This document shows, piece after piece, positions 18,438 to 26,775 of a stretch of 64,000 bases of DNA. The notes below the pieces were generated by a model. That model was not told the DNA's origin. It did not search any database and was given only the letters and a program-made list of their open reading frames with translations. A program made the position numbers and the translations under genes. The stretch's first letter is position 1; each line of letters opens with the position of its first letter. The stretch comes from Thiodiazotropha sp040507035 (GTDB lineage: Bacteria > Pseudomonadota > Gammaproteobacteria > Chromatiales > Chromatiaceae), in assembly GCA_040507035.1 (NCBI GenBank), contig JBEVVR010000031.1:248001-312000 (forward strand), written 5' to 3'.

Positions 18438-19283
18438 TCAGGCGAGTTGTGCCTTGAGCTTGCTCATGGCGTTCTTCTCGATCTGACGGATACGCTCCGC
18501 GGAGACCTGAAAGCGATCGGCAAGCTCGTGCAGGGTCGATTTTTTCTCACCCAGCCAGCGGGACTTCAGGATCTCACGACTGCGCTCGTCGAGACCCTCC
18601 AGGGCATCGACCAGGCGCTGTTTCATCTGGGACTCACTGTCGGATGACTCGAGCAGGGTGGCCGGTTCCATGCGCATGTCGCTGAGGTAACCGGCGGGGG
18701 TTGCTGTCAGCTGCTCCTCGTCGTCATGGAGGGGACCGTCGAAGGCGATATCCTGTCCGGAGAGGCGCGACTCCATCTCGAGTACGGTTTCAGGTTTAAC
18801 CCCGAGATCCTGGGCCACGTCGTTCACCTCCTCCTTGGAGAACCAGCCAAGGCGCTTTTTCGAGCTGCGTAGGTTGAAGAAGAGCTTGCGCTGCGCCTTG
18901 GTGGTGGCGACTTTCACGATACGCCAGTTTTTCAGGATGTACTCGTGGATCTCCGCCTTGATCCAGTGGACGGCGAAGGAGACCAGACGCACACCCATGT
19001 CGGGGTCGAAGCGCTTTACCGCCTTCATCAGACCGACTGTACCCTCCTGGATCAGGTCGGGCAGGGCGAGTCCGTAGCCACTGTAGTTGCGGGCGACACG
19101 CACCACGAAACGGATATGTGAGGTGATCAAACGTTGCGCAGCCTCGAGATCCTTGTGATCACGGAGCTTGATCGCAAGAGACCTCTCCTCCTCTGCACTC
19201 AACATGGGCAGCTGGAAAGCGGCGCTGATATAGGCGTCCATGCTGCCTGAAGGCAGAGCGGTCAGTGCGATGTCTTTGCTCAT
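18438..19283 (-). CDS. rpoH: RNA polymerase sigma factor RpoH (sigma-32)
   Basis: 281 residues. Region 2 is DLIQEGTVGLMKAVKRFDP. The sigma-32-specific RpoH box QRKLFFNLR is followed by the region 3-4 helix-turn-helix LHELADRFQVSAERIRQIE. It directs transcription of heat-shock genes. The start has a good ribosome-binding site (GGGGAG). A near-perfect CIRCE operator lies 33 bp upstream, so transcription is probably repressed by HrcA. Gene order rpoH downstream of ftsYEX is conserved in gammaproteobacteria; here a 473-bp gap separates them. Confidence 0.97.
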   Translation of the reverse strand: MSKDIALTALPSGSMDAYISAAFQLPMLSAEEERSLAIKLRDHKDLEAAQRLITSHIRFVVRVARNYSGYGLALPDLIQEGTVGLMKAVKRFDPDMGVRLVSFAVHWIKAEIHEYILKNWRIVKVATTKAQRKLFFNLRSSKKRLGWFSKEEVNDVAQDLGVKPETVLEMESRLSGQDIAFDGPLHDDEEQLTATPAGYLSDMRMEPATLLESSDSESQMKQRLVDALEGLDERSREILKSRWLGEKKSTLHELADRFQVSAERIRQIEKNAMSKLKAQLA

Positions 19284-19316
19284 TGAGTCTCCCCATGTAT
19301 ATCTGCTTGATAGATA

Positions 19317-19343
19317 TTAGCACTCTCAAATGAGGAGTGCCAA
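19317..19343 (-). promoter_or_regulatory. CIRCE element (HrcA operator) upstream of rpoH
   Basis: TTAGCACTC (19317-19325), a 9-nt spacer (19326-19334), then GAGTGCCAA (19335-19343). The published consensus is TTAGCACTC-N9-GAGTGCTAA, so 17 of 18 arm positions match. It starts 33 bp before the rpoH ATG. CIRCE is normally found at groESL and hrcA/dnaK operons. Confidence 0.88.
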
Positions 19344-19443
19344 TCGATAGATATGACAGAGGATCTGGAGCAAAAGTTCCCCCCAGGGATAGGATGCAAA
19401 AGTCCTTGTTTTGTAGGGGAATTTGTTGGAAATCCTCCGCTGT

Positions 19444-19647
19444 CTAAGCTACCGTGATTTCTGCATCACACTGGCGTTTGGTGCATCATTCGGGACCGTC
19501 TCTGGGGACTTGAGTTGGCTAGGAAAGTCGCTGTAGACCCATCCCTGGGCGCTCGATGGCCGCATCCCTGCGGCCAACGCTTTTCATAGCCAACTCAAGT
19601 CCCCAGAGACTCAGGTGCTTAAATCGAGAGTGGAATCGATGGCTAAG
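19444..19647 (+). repeat. ~200-bp palindromic intergenic repeat, copy A
   Basis: The element contains a perfect 24-bp inverted repeat: arms at 19498-19521 and 19587-19610 (core GGACTTGAGTTGGCTA), separated by 65 bp. An inverted, diverged copy lies at 46352-46553. By eye the two align over almost the whole ~200 bp with few small gaps, including the flanks outside the arms (TGCATCATTCGGGACC-like segment; CTTAAATCGAGAG-like segment). It contains no ORF worth calling. Confidence 0.85.
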
Positions 19648-19756
19648 TTTTGTAAGTAATCAGGTAATATTATTTAAGTTATTGAAAAAATAGATAATTT
19701 ATTACTGAATGGAGGAGGGTCGCAAATTCATCACTGTAGGGCTGTTGTCGGGCAGA

Positions 19757-20701
19757 TCAGCTGGGCTCAATGGCACTGAGGTGCCTGCCAACTGCCAGCC
19801 AGGAGCCGGCCAGGCCCAACAGACTGCTGCCGAACAGTAACGAGAAGATGGTTGAGAGGTTGAGGGAAGAGAGGCTGAAGCTGCTTTCGTAGAGGTTGGC
19901 CAGGTTGGCGATGGGCCCGCTCAGCAGGGTGATGGCAATGGCCACCAACAGCCAGGCAATGACACCACCGAAGAGACCGTACCAGAATCCGGTATAGAGA
20001 AAGGGACGCCGAATAAAGGCGTTGGTGGCGCCGATCAACTTGGTGATCTCGATCTCCGCGTGGCGGTTCTGGATCTCCAGACGAATCGTGTTGCCGACGA
20101 TCAGCAGCACCGCCATGCCGAGCAGGGCGGCGAGCACCACCACCGCTCTCTGGGCGATAACGGTGATCGCCTGTAGCCTGCGCACCCACTGCAGGTCGAG
20201 CTGGACAATGTCGGCATCGGGCAGGAGTTTCAATTCACGCACCAGCAGCTGGGCGGTTTCCGCCGTGGTGTAGTCGGCCTTGGGTTGGACGATCAACAGC
20301 GCCGGCAGTGGATTGCTGTCGAGTGCCTCCAGGGCGTCGGCATAACCGCTGAGCTGTTGAAACTCCTCCAGGGCCGACTTGCGGCTAATCAGCTCCACCC
20401 CTTCGATGCGTTGATGCAGGCGCAGCTCTTTTGCCAGGGCTGCTGCCCTCTCATCGGAAACAGTTTGCTTGAGAAAGACAGAGATACTGGCGCCGCTGTC
20501 CCAGGCGCCGCTGATACGCTGCAGGTTGCCGAGCATCACATGCAGTCCAAGGGGCATGGCGAGGGCGATACCGATCACTGCACAGGTCATCAGGGTCGCA
20601 AGTTGGTTCTTGACCATGCGGCCGAGGCTGGACAGGGCCACCTGAGCGTGGCGCTGGAGCCATATCTTGGGTGCGTTCAGTAAACGCTTACTCACCGCCA
20701 T
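19757..20701 (-). CDS. ftsX: Cell division protein FtsX
   Basis: 314 residues, four membrane segments: ~35-57, then three in the C-terminal half (~185-300), with a periplasmic domain between. Family segments ISVFLKQTVSDERA, EIEITKLIGATNAFIRRPFLYTG and the final SAIEPS match FtsX. With FtsE it forms the ABC-type complex that activates septal amidases via EnvC. It overlaps ftsE by 14 bp. Confidence 0.95.
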   Translation of the reverse strand: MAVSKRLLNAPKIWLQRHAQVALSSLGRMVKNQLATLMTCAVIGIALAMPLGLHVMLGNLQRISGAWDSGASISVFLKQTVSDERAAALAKELRLHQRIEGVELISRKSALEEFQQLSGYADALEALDSNPLPALLIVQPKADYTTAETAQLLVRELKLLPDADIVQLDLQWVRRLQAITVIAQRAVVVLAALLGMAVLLIVGNTIRLEIQNRHAEIEITKLIGATNAFIRRPFLYTGFWYGLFGGVIAWLLVAIAITLLSGPIANLANLYESSFSLSSLNLSTIFSLLFGSSLLGLAGSWLAVGRHLSAIEPS

Positions 20702-21404
20702 CAGCAGGCTCCGTCTTGGTATCAGCTACCAGCTGTCCCTTGTTGAGGGTGAGGATACGTTTTTGCATGCGGTTGATCAGATCGATATCGTGAGAGGCGA
20801 TCAACAGGGTCACACCGACCTGGTTGAACTGCATGAAGAGTTCCATTATCTCTTCGGAGAGCGCGGGATCGAGGTTGCCTGTGGGTTCATCGGCAAGCAC
20901 CAGCGGGGGCTTGCTGACCACCGCACGGGCGATGCCGACCCGCTGCTGCTCTCCCCCGGAGAGGGTGATCGGCCCGCTGCGCTCCTTGTGCAGCAGGCCC
21001 ACCTTGTCGAGGGCTGCGCGAACCCGGCGCCCGATCTCCTTATGGCCGACACCGGCAACCACCAGGGGGAGCGCCACGTTGTCGAAGACCGTGCGGTCGT
21101 GGAGCAGCCGGTGATCCTGGAAGATCATCCCCACATCGCGGCGGTGGTAGGGGATCTGGCTCTTCTTGAGACGGCTGAGATTGCGTTCATTGACATGCAG
21201 TTGCCCGTTGCTCGGGCGTTCCAGCAGGCCGATCAGCTTCAGCAGCGTACTCTTACCCGCCCCCGAGTGTCCGGTGAGAAATACCACCTCCTCCGCCTCG
21301 ATACGCAGACTGACATTACTGAGACCGGTATGGCCTCCGGGGTAGCGCTTACTGACGTTATCGAAGTGGATCAAGGTGTTGTTAGCTTTGGTTTTGGGTT
21401 TCAA
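20688..21404 (-). CDS. ftsE: Cell division ATP-binding protein FtsE
   Basis: About 238 residues. Walker A GHSGAGKST, signature LSGGEQQRVGIARA, Walker B PLVLADEPTGNLD. Only TTG starts are available in this frame near the 5' end: 21404 (used here) and 21374. The latter gives MIHFDNVSKRYPGG, which fits the usual FtsE N-terminus better and lies just past the ftsY stop. Neither has a good ribosome-binding site, so translation is probably coupled to ftsY. Confidence 0.95.
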   Translation of the reverse strand: MKPKTKANNTLIHFDNVSKRYPGGHTGLSNVSLRIEAEEVVFLTGHSGAGKSTLLKLIGLLERPSNGQLHVNERNLSRLKKSQIPYHRRDVGMIFQDHRLLHDRTVFDNVALPLVVAGVGHKEIGRRVRAALDKVGLLHKERSGPITLSGGEQQRVGIARAVVSKPPLVLADEPTGNLDPALSEEIMELFMQFNQVGVTLLIASHDIDLINRMQKRILTLNKGQLVADTKTEPADGGE

Positions 21405-22383
21405 AAAGGGCGTCTATAAACTCGTCCGGATCAAACTCCCGCAGGTCTTCAATGGCCTCTCCGACCCCGATGAAGCGGATCGGAACCTTGACCTTGTCGG
21501 CGATGGCAAATACCACGCCACCTTTTGCGGTACCGTCCAGCTTGGTGATCACCAGCCCAGTCAAGCCGATGGTTTGATGAAACTGTATCGCCTGGTTGAG
21601 GGCGTTCTGACCGGTGCCGGCATCCACAACCAATAGTACTTCATGGGGGGCGTCCGCATCGATCTTCTTCAAAACCCGGCCGATTTTCGCCAACTCTTCC
21701 ATCAGGTTGGATTTGGTATGCAGGCGTCCTGCGGTGTCGGCGATGAGGACGTCTGTATTGCGCGCGGTGGCCGCCTGCAGGGCATCGAACACCACCGATG
21801 CAGCATCCGCCCCGGTATGCTGGGCAATCACCGGGATCTGGTTGCGTTCGCCCCAGGTCTGCAACTGTTCAACCGCGGCGGCGCGAAAGGTATCCCCGGC
21901 AGCGAGCATCACGCTCTCGCCATCGAGTTGGAACTTGCGTGCAAGTTTGCCAATGGTGGTGGTCTTTCCCGCGCCGTTGATGCCCACCATCAGCAGCACC
22001 AGGGGTTTATCACCTGTGTGTTTGGTGATCGGCTTGTCACAGGTTTGTAGTATCTCTCTGAGATGCTGCTTCAGCAGCTGCATCAATTTGTGCGGATCGC
22101 TGAGCTCCTTGCGCTTTACCCGCTCGGTAAGGTCGTTGATGATGCGGCTGGTCGCGTCGACGCCCACGTCGGCGGTGAGGAGCAGGGTTTCCAGCTCCTC
22201 CAGGAGATCGTCGTCGATGCTCTTGCGCCCGAGCAGCAGGTTGGCCACACCATCGGTGAGGTTGTGCCGAGTGCGCGAGAGACGCTCTTGCAGTCGTGAA
22301 AAGAGACCGCGCTTCTCCTCTTCAGGAGTGGCCGTCACAGCTGTCTGTTGTTGCTCTTTGTTGCGTTTGCCAAATCCGAACAT
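21382..22383 (-). CDS. ftsY: Signal recognition particle receptor FtsY
   Basis: 333 residues: a short charged N-terminus, then the NG GTPase domain with GINGAGKTTTIGKLA (G1), DTAGRLHTKSN (G3), TKLDGTAKGG (G4) and FIGVGEAIEDLREF. It docks SRP-ribosome complexes at the inner membrane. The acidic A domain is much shorter than in E. coli. First gene of ftsY-ftsE-ftsX. Confidence 0.96.
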   Translation of the reverse strand: MFGFGKRNKEQQQTAVTATPEEEKRGLFSRLQERLSRTRHNLTDGVANLLLGRKSIDDDLLEELETLLLTADVGVDATSRIINDLTERVKRKELSDPHKLMQLLKQHLREILQTCDKPITKHTGDKPLVLLMVGINGAGKTTTIGKLARKFQLDGESVMLAAGDTFRAAAVEQLQTWGERNQIPVIAQHTGADAASVVFDALQAATARNTDVLIADTAGRLHTKSNLMEELAKIGRVLKKIDADAPHEVLLVVDAGTGQNALNQAIQFHQTIGLTGLVITKLDGTAKGGVVFAIADKVKVPIRFIGVGEAIEDLREFDPDEFIDALFETQNQS

Positions 22384-22541
22384 GCGGTTGTTTACCGGTG
22401 CTAAGTTTGGAACTCTGTGGTGATCACAGGTTCATAGTTGTAGTTTGGACAATCCTTTCCGCCTCTGGAAGAATGCCCCGGATTGTCGAGGACGCTATTC
22501 TACAGCGCCCTGGGACCATATATAAAGAGAGGATCTATTTC

Positions 22542-23906
22542 ATGCGAAGATTGATCACTGCACTGGCGTTGACACTGCTCGGCATTGGCCATGTCGGGGC
22601 GGATGTGGTTGAACATAAGCTCGATAACGGTATGAAGGTGATAATCAAGCAGGATCGTCGTGCCCCGATCGTTGTCTCCCAGGTCTGGTACAAGGTTGGA
22701 TCGAGTTACGAATCCGGTGGCATAACCGGCATCTCCCACGTGCTTGAACACATGATGTTCAAGGGTACCACGAATCATCCTCCCGGAGAGTTTTCCCGCA
22801 TCATCGCAGCCAACGGCGGGGATGAGAACGCCTTCACCGGTCGCGACTATACCGCCTACTTTCAGACCATGGCGAGCGACCGTTTGCAGGTCTCCTTCGA
22901 ACTCGAGGCCGATCGTATGCGCAACCTGTTGCTGCTCACCGAAGAGTTTGAAAAGGAGGTCGAGGTGGTCAAGGAGGAGCGCCGCATGCGCACCGAGGAC
23001 AAACCACAATCACTGACCTACGAGCGTTTTATCGCCGGAGCCTATGAGAGCTCTCCCTATCGGAACCCGGTTATCGGGTGGATGGCGGATCTGGACGCGC
23101 TGCAGGTCGATGATCTCAAGACCTGGTACCGCAAATGGTATGCGCCGAACAATGCTACCCTGGTGGTGGTGGGGGATGTGGATCCCGAACAGGTGATAGC
23201 GCTTGCAGAACAACACTTTGGCCCCCTCAAGCCTGAGCAGGTGGCGAAGCCAAAACCGCGCTTGGAGCCCGCCCAGCGAGGCAGCAAACGCTTCACTGTC
23301 AAAGTCCCCGCTCGACAGCCCTACCTGATCATGGGTTACAAGACCCCGGTGGTGGGCAAGGCGGATCAGGTCTGGGAACCCTACGCCCTGGAGATGCTTG
23401 CCTATATCCTGGATGGCGGCAGCAGCGCACGTCTCAGCAACAATCTGATCCGTGGTAGCAAGCTGGCGGTTGCGGCGGATACCAGTTACAGCGCCTTTAC
23501 CCGGCTTCCGGGGATGCTTGTGATGGACGCGATACCGGCTCCTGACAGCAGCATCGAGGCGGTTGAAAAGGCCCTGTTGACAGAGATCGAACGCTTCAAG
23601 ACAGAGCGGGTGAGCGAACAGGAGATGGAGCGTGTGCGCAACCAGATAATCGCCGCCAAGGTCTACGAGAAGGACTCGGTGTTCTATCAGGCGATGCTGA
23701 TCGGCCGCTTGGAGACGGTAGGGCTCGATTGGCGCCTCGCCGATGAATATGTGGACCGCTTGAAGCGGGTCACAGCGGAACAGATCAAGCAGGTCGCACA
23801 GAAGTATCTGGTAGAGGAGAATCTCAGTGTGGCGGTGCTCGAGCCGCTGCCCATGGAGACAGCGATGAATAACCCGATGAGCGGGGGAGTTGCCCATGCC
23901 AACTAA
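22542..23906 (+). CDS. M16 family zinc peptidase, catalytically complete
   Basis: 454 residues from ATG 22542 with a strong AAGAGAGGA ribosome-binding site and signal peptide (MRRLITALALTLLGIGHVGA). The inverted zinc motif HxxEH is intact (SHVLEHMMFKGT), and the distal Glu lies in EVEVVKEERRMR. This is a pitrilysin/insulinase-like periplasmic peptidase. It overlaps the next M16 gene by 11 bp; such pairs form heterodimers with one active subunit. An upstream in-frame start at 22296 lies inside ftsY and is rejected. Confidence 0.92.
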   Translation: MRRLITALALTLLGIGHVGADVVEHKLDNGMKVIIKQDRRAPIVVSQVWYKVGSSYESGGITGISHVLEHMMFKGTTNHPPGEFSRIIAANGGDENAFTGRDYTAYFQTMASDRLQVSFELEADRMRNLLLLTEEFEKEVEVVKEERRMRTEDKPQSLTYERFIAGAYESSPYRNPVIGWMADLDALQVDDLKTWYRKWYAPNNATLVVVGDVDPEQVIALAEQHFGPLKPEQVAKPKPRLEPAQRGSKRFTVKVPARQPYLIMGYKTPVVGKADQVWEPYALEMLAYILDGGSSARLSNNLIRGSKLAVAADTSYSAFTRLPGMLVMDAIPAPDSSIEAVEKALLTEIERFKTERVSEQEMERVRNQIIAAKVYEKDSVFYQAMLIGRLETVGLDWRLADEYVDRLKRVTAEQIKQVAQKYLVEENLSVAVLEPLPMETAMNNPMSGGVAHAN

Positions 23907-25260
23907 TCTCTGGATCAAACTGGTTATCTTGAGTGGCGCCCTGTTGCTGAGTGGATGGCTTATGGCGGCACCCCAAATTCAGACCTGGCAGACGCCAAAC
24001 GGTGCCAAGGTGTTGTTTGTGGAGGCACCCGAAATCGAGATGGTCGACGTGCGACTCGTGTTCGATGCGGGAAGCGCCAGAGATGGTGATAGCGCGGGTG
24101 TCACCTCGTTTACCAACAGTCTGCTGAGCGAGGGGGCCGGGGAGTGGAGCGCCTACCAGATCGCCGAGCGCCTGGAGAGTGTGGGTGCACAGCTCGAGAC
24201 CGGGTCGCTGCGGGATATGGCCTGGGTGGCGGTGCGATCACTGACTCAAGCCAAGGCGCTCTCCACCAGTCTCGAGACATTGGCCGCGGTGGTTGCCGAG
24301 CCCAACTTTGCCGAGGAGGATGTCGAACGCCAGCGCCAAGCCATCCTCGCTGGTTTGGTGCAGGATCAACAGTCCCCGGGGAGCCTGGGTAAAAAACAAC
24401 TCTACCGGCTTGTGTTTGGCGATCATCCCTACGCCGGCGATCCCGATGGCAGCATCGAGTCGGTAAAGGCGATAACCCGCGAGCAGCTGATTGCCACCCA
24501 CCAGCGTCTCTATGTGGCACAGAATGCCCTGGTCGCCATTGTCGGTGCGGTATCCCGGAGTGAGGCTGAAGCGATCGCCAAGCAGGTAACCGCAGGACTC
24601 AAAGCCGGGAAAAAAATGCCGAGTCTGCCGCCGGTGGCCCCTTTGCAGGCGGCTGTCGATGAGCAGATCTCTTTCCCCTCGACCCAGTCACATCTCTATA
24701 TCGGACAACCGGGCATGCGTCGCGGCGACCCGGACTATTTCCCCCTCTATGTGGGCAACCATATCCTCGGTGGCAGTGGCCTGGTCTCGATCCTCAGCAA
24801 CGAGGTTCGGGAAAAGCGTGGCTTGAGTTACAGTGTCTACAGCTTCTTCCTGCCGATGCGTCAGATCGGGCTGTTTCAAATGGGTCTGCAGACCAAGAAT
24901 GATCAGGCCGGGGAGGCGCTGAAGGTGGTGAGGAATACCCTTGAACGTTTCATCAAAGAGGGGCCGACAGAGGAGGAGCTGGAGGCATCGAAACAGAATA
25001 TAACCGGAGGTTTCCCGCTGCGTATCGCCTCCAACGGCAAAATCGTCGAATACCTGGCGGTGATCGGTTTCTACGATCTGCCACTCGACTATCTGCAGCA
25101 ATTCACGACCAAGGTCAACGCGGTGAGCCGGGAGCAGATCAAGGATGCCTTCCAACGACGTATCGATCCGGGTCGTCTGGTCAGGGTGCAGGTCGGGCGT
25201 ACCACGCCTCTAGCTCAAGTCTCCAAGGAATCAGACGCTGATAGCAACAGTAGGGATTGA
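23896..25260 (+). CDS. M16 family peptidase-like protein, inactive partner
   Basis: 454 residues from ATG 23896 (GGGGGAG upstream), with a signal peptide (LVILSGALLLSGWLMAA). It has the M16 fold (GVTSFTNSLLSEGAG, VVRNTLERF, YLAVIGFYDLPLDYL), but the HxxEH motif is replaced by SFTNSL, so it cannot bind zinc in the usual way. Known families of this kind pair with the complete subunit encoded just upstream. Same length as its partner, pointing to tandem duplication. Confidence 0.9.
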   Translation: MPTNLWIKLVILSGALLLSGWLMAAPQIQTWQTPNGAKVLFVEAPEIEMVDVRLVFDAGSARDGDSAGVTSFTNSLLSEGAGEWSAYQIAERLESVGAQLETGSLRDMAWVAVRSLTQAKALSTSLETLAAVVAEPNFAEEDVERQRQAILAGLVQDQQSPGSLGKKQLYRLVFGDHPYAGDPDGSIESVKAITREQLIATHQRLYVAQNALVAIVGAVSRSEAEAIAKQVTAGLKAGKKMPSLPPVAPLQAAVDEQISFPSTQSHLYIGQPGMRRGDPDYFPLYVGNHILGGSGLVSILSNEVREKRGLSYSVYSFFLPMRQIGLFQMGLQTKNDQAGEALKVVRNTLERFIKEGPTEEELEASKQNITGGFPLRIASNGKIVEYLAVIGFYDLPLDYLQQFTTKVNAVSREQIKDAFQRRIDPGRLVRVQVGRTTPLAQVSKESDADSNSRD

Positions 25261-25297
25261 TAGCGAACAAAGAACAACGAGATAAGGTTTCAAAGCA

Positions 25298-25867
25298 ATG
25301 TCCAGTCAGACGGCTTGTCAAGTAAGGATCATTGGCGGAATACATCGCGGGCGTCGTCTGAATTTTCCCGAACTGCCGGGATTGAGGCCAACGGGCGACC
25401 GTATTCGCGAGACCCTGTTCAACTGGCTGCAGCCCTATATAGAGGGTTCGCGCTGTCTCGATCTGTTTGCCGGCAGTGGTGCGTTGGGTCTGGAAGCGGC
25501 GTCCCGTGGTGCCGCTCATGTGGTGATGCTCGATAGCGCGTTGGCTGTGGTCAGACAGTTGGCTGAGAACAAACGCCAACTCGGTCTTGATCAAGTTCAG
25601 GTGGTGCGGGCGGATGCGCTGCAGTGGTTGGAACATGATGCGTCTCCCTTCGATATCGTTTTTCTCGACCCCCCATTTGTCGATAATCTGTTACAGCCGC
25701 TGTGTCAGCGCTTGAGCATGGGTTGGTTGGCGGATGGCGCCCATGTCTATTTGGAAGATGCGGTGCAGAGAAATATGCCCACCCTGCCGGAAGGCTGGGA
25801 AATGCAGAAGCAGAAGACCGCGGGTCAGGTCCACTACGGATTGGCCTACGCCCCACTTCCCGGCTGA
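25298..25867 (+). CDS. rsmD: 16S rRNA (guanine(966)-N(2))-methyltransferase
   Basis: 189 residues. The RsmD start pattern RIIGGIHRGRRLNFP, then TGDRIRETLFNWL, SAM motif DLFAGSGALGLEAASRGA, and catalytic DPPF (FLDPPFVDN). It methylates the small-subunit rRNA. It lies between the M16 pair and coaD; rsmD-coaD neighbours are common in bacteria. Confidence 0.95.
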   Translation: MSSQTACQVRIIGGIHRGRRLNFPELPGLRPTGDRIRETLFNWLQPYIEGSRCLDLFAGSGALGLEAASRGAAHVVMLDSALAVVRQLAENKRQLGLDQVQVVRADALQWLEHDASPFDIVFLDPPFVDNLLQPLCQRLSMGWLADGAHVYLEDAVQRNMPTLPEGWEMQKQKTAGQVHYGLAYAPLPG

Positions 25868-25870
25868 TAA

Positions 25871-25900
25871 TTGTCATTCATTGAGCCGGTTTCTGATACT
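25871..25900 (+). promoter_or_regulatory. Possible promoter of coaD
   Basis: TTGTCA (25871-25876), 18-nt spacer, GATACT (25895-25900), 30 bp before the coaD ATG. Judged by resemblance to sigma-70 boxes only. Confidence 0.4.
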
Positions 25901-25929
25901 ATTATGCCCTTTACCAATTTCGTGAGCCT

Positions 25930-26406
25930 ATGATAATAGCCGTCTATCCCGGAACCTTTGATCCGATCACTAACGGTCACAGTGATCTGGTGAGAAGGGC
26001 CTCAAAGCTTTTCGATCACATCATATTGGCCATCGCCAAGAACAGTGGCAAAAATCCGGCTTTTAACCTGGAGCAGCGCCAGAGGCTGGTGGAAAGCGTT
26101 TTGACTGGGGTAAAAAATGTCGAGATTCGTACTTTCGACAATCTGTTGGTCGACTTCGTACAGCAGTGTAATGCGAACGTGATATTGCGTGGATTGCGCG
26201 CGGTATCCGACTTCGAGTATGAGTTTCAACTGGCAGGTATGAATCGCCGCCTGGCACCGGAGATCGAGACCCTGTTTCTCACCCCGGCGGAACAGTTCGC
26301 CTTCATATCCTCAGGGTTGGTTCGAGAGATCGCCTCCCTGGGTGGCGATGTATCGGAGTTTGTCCATGCGGATGTACAGGCGGCGCTGAGCAAGCGCTTC
26401 GGTTGA
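25930..26406 (+). CDS. coaD: Phosphopantetheine adenylyltransferase
   Basis: 158 residues, standard length. The nucleotidyltransferase motif is YPGTFDPITNGHSDLVRRA, followed by FISSGLVREIASLGGDVS. It catalyses the penultimate step of coenzyme A synthesis. Start ATG 25930 gives the canonical N-terminus. Confidence 0.97.
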   Translation: MIIAVYPGTFDPITNGHSDLVRRASKLFDHIILAIAKNSGKNPAFNLEQRQRLVESVLTGVKNVEIRTFDNLLVDFVQQCNANVILRGLRAVSDFEYEFQLAGMNRRLAPEIETLFLTPAEQFAFISSGLVREIASLGGDVSEFVHADVQAALSKRFG

Positions 26407-26513
26407 TCTGGAATCCCTGGGTGGTGCAGGGTTAAATAGATGAAAAATCGATGTCAAACTCACGGTAAAACAACAGAATTCTGAATCTAGCGATTTTTGT
26501 AGGAGAGAAAAAC

Positions 26514-26768
26514 ATGGCGCTTATAATCACTGACGAGTGCATCAACTGTGATGTCTGTGAGCCTGAATGTCCAAACGGTGCCATCACCCAGGGTGATGAA
26601 ATCTATGAAATTGAAGCCGATCTCTGTACCGAGTGTGTCGGTCACTATGATACCTCGCAGTGTGTAGAGGTATGCCCGGTGGATTGTATTCCGAAAGATC
26701 CCGATCACGAGGAGAGCTACGAACAGTTGTATGCCAAATACCTTAAGATTACCGGTGAATCCAAATAG
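26514..26768 (+). CDS. yfhL: YfhL-type 2[4Fe-4S] ferredoxin
   Basis: 84 residues with two cluster motifs: CINCDVCEPECPNGA and the expanded second motif CTECVGHYDTSQCVEVCPVDC. The eight-residue insertion in the second motif and the C-terminal helix (ESYEQLYAKYLKITGE) are typical of the Alvin-type/YfhL ferredoxins (low-potential electron carriers). It has a strong TAGGAGAG ribosome-binding site. The coaD-ferredoxin order is conserved in gammaproteobacteria. Confidence 0.95.
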   Translation: MALIITDECINCDVCEPECPNGAITQGDEIYEIEADLCTECVGHYDTSQCVEVCPVDCIPKDPDHEESYEQLYAKYLKITGESK

Positions 26769-26775
26769 AGCGTCA

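Noticed and set aside
19291..19298. CCCCATGT, resembling the -10 box of a sigma-32 promoter, next to rpoH
   Set aside because: It points away from rpoH toward the CIRCE element and has no CTTGAAA-like -35 at a suitable distance.
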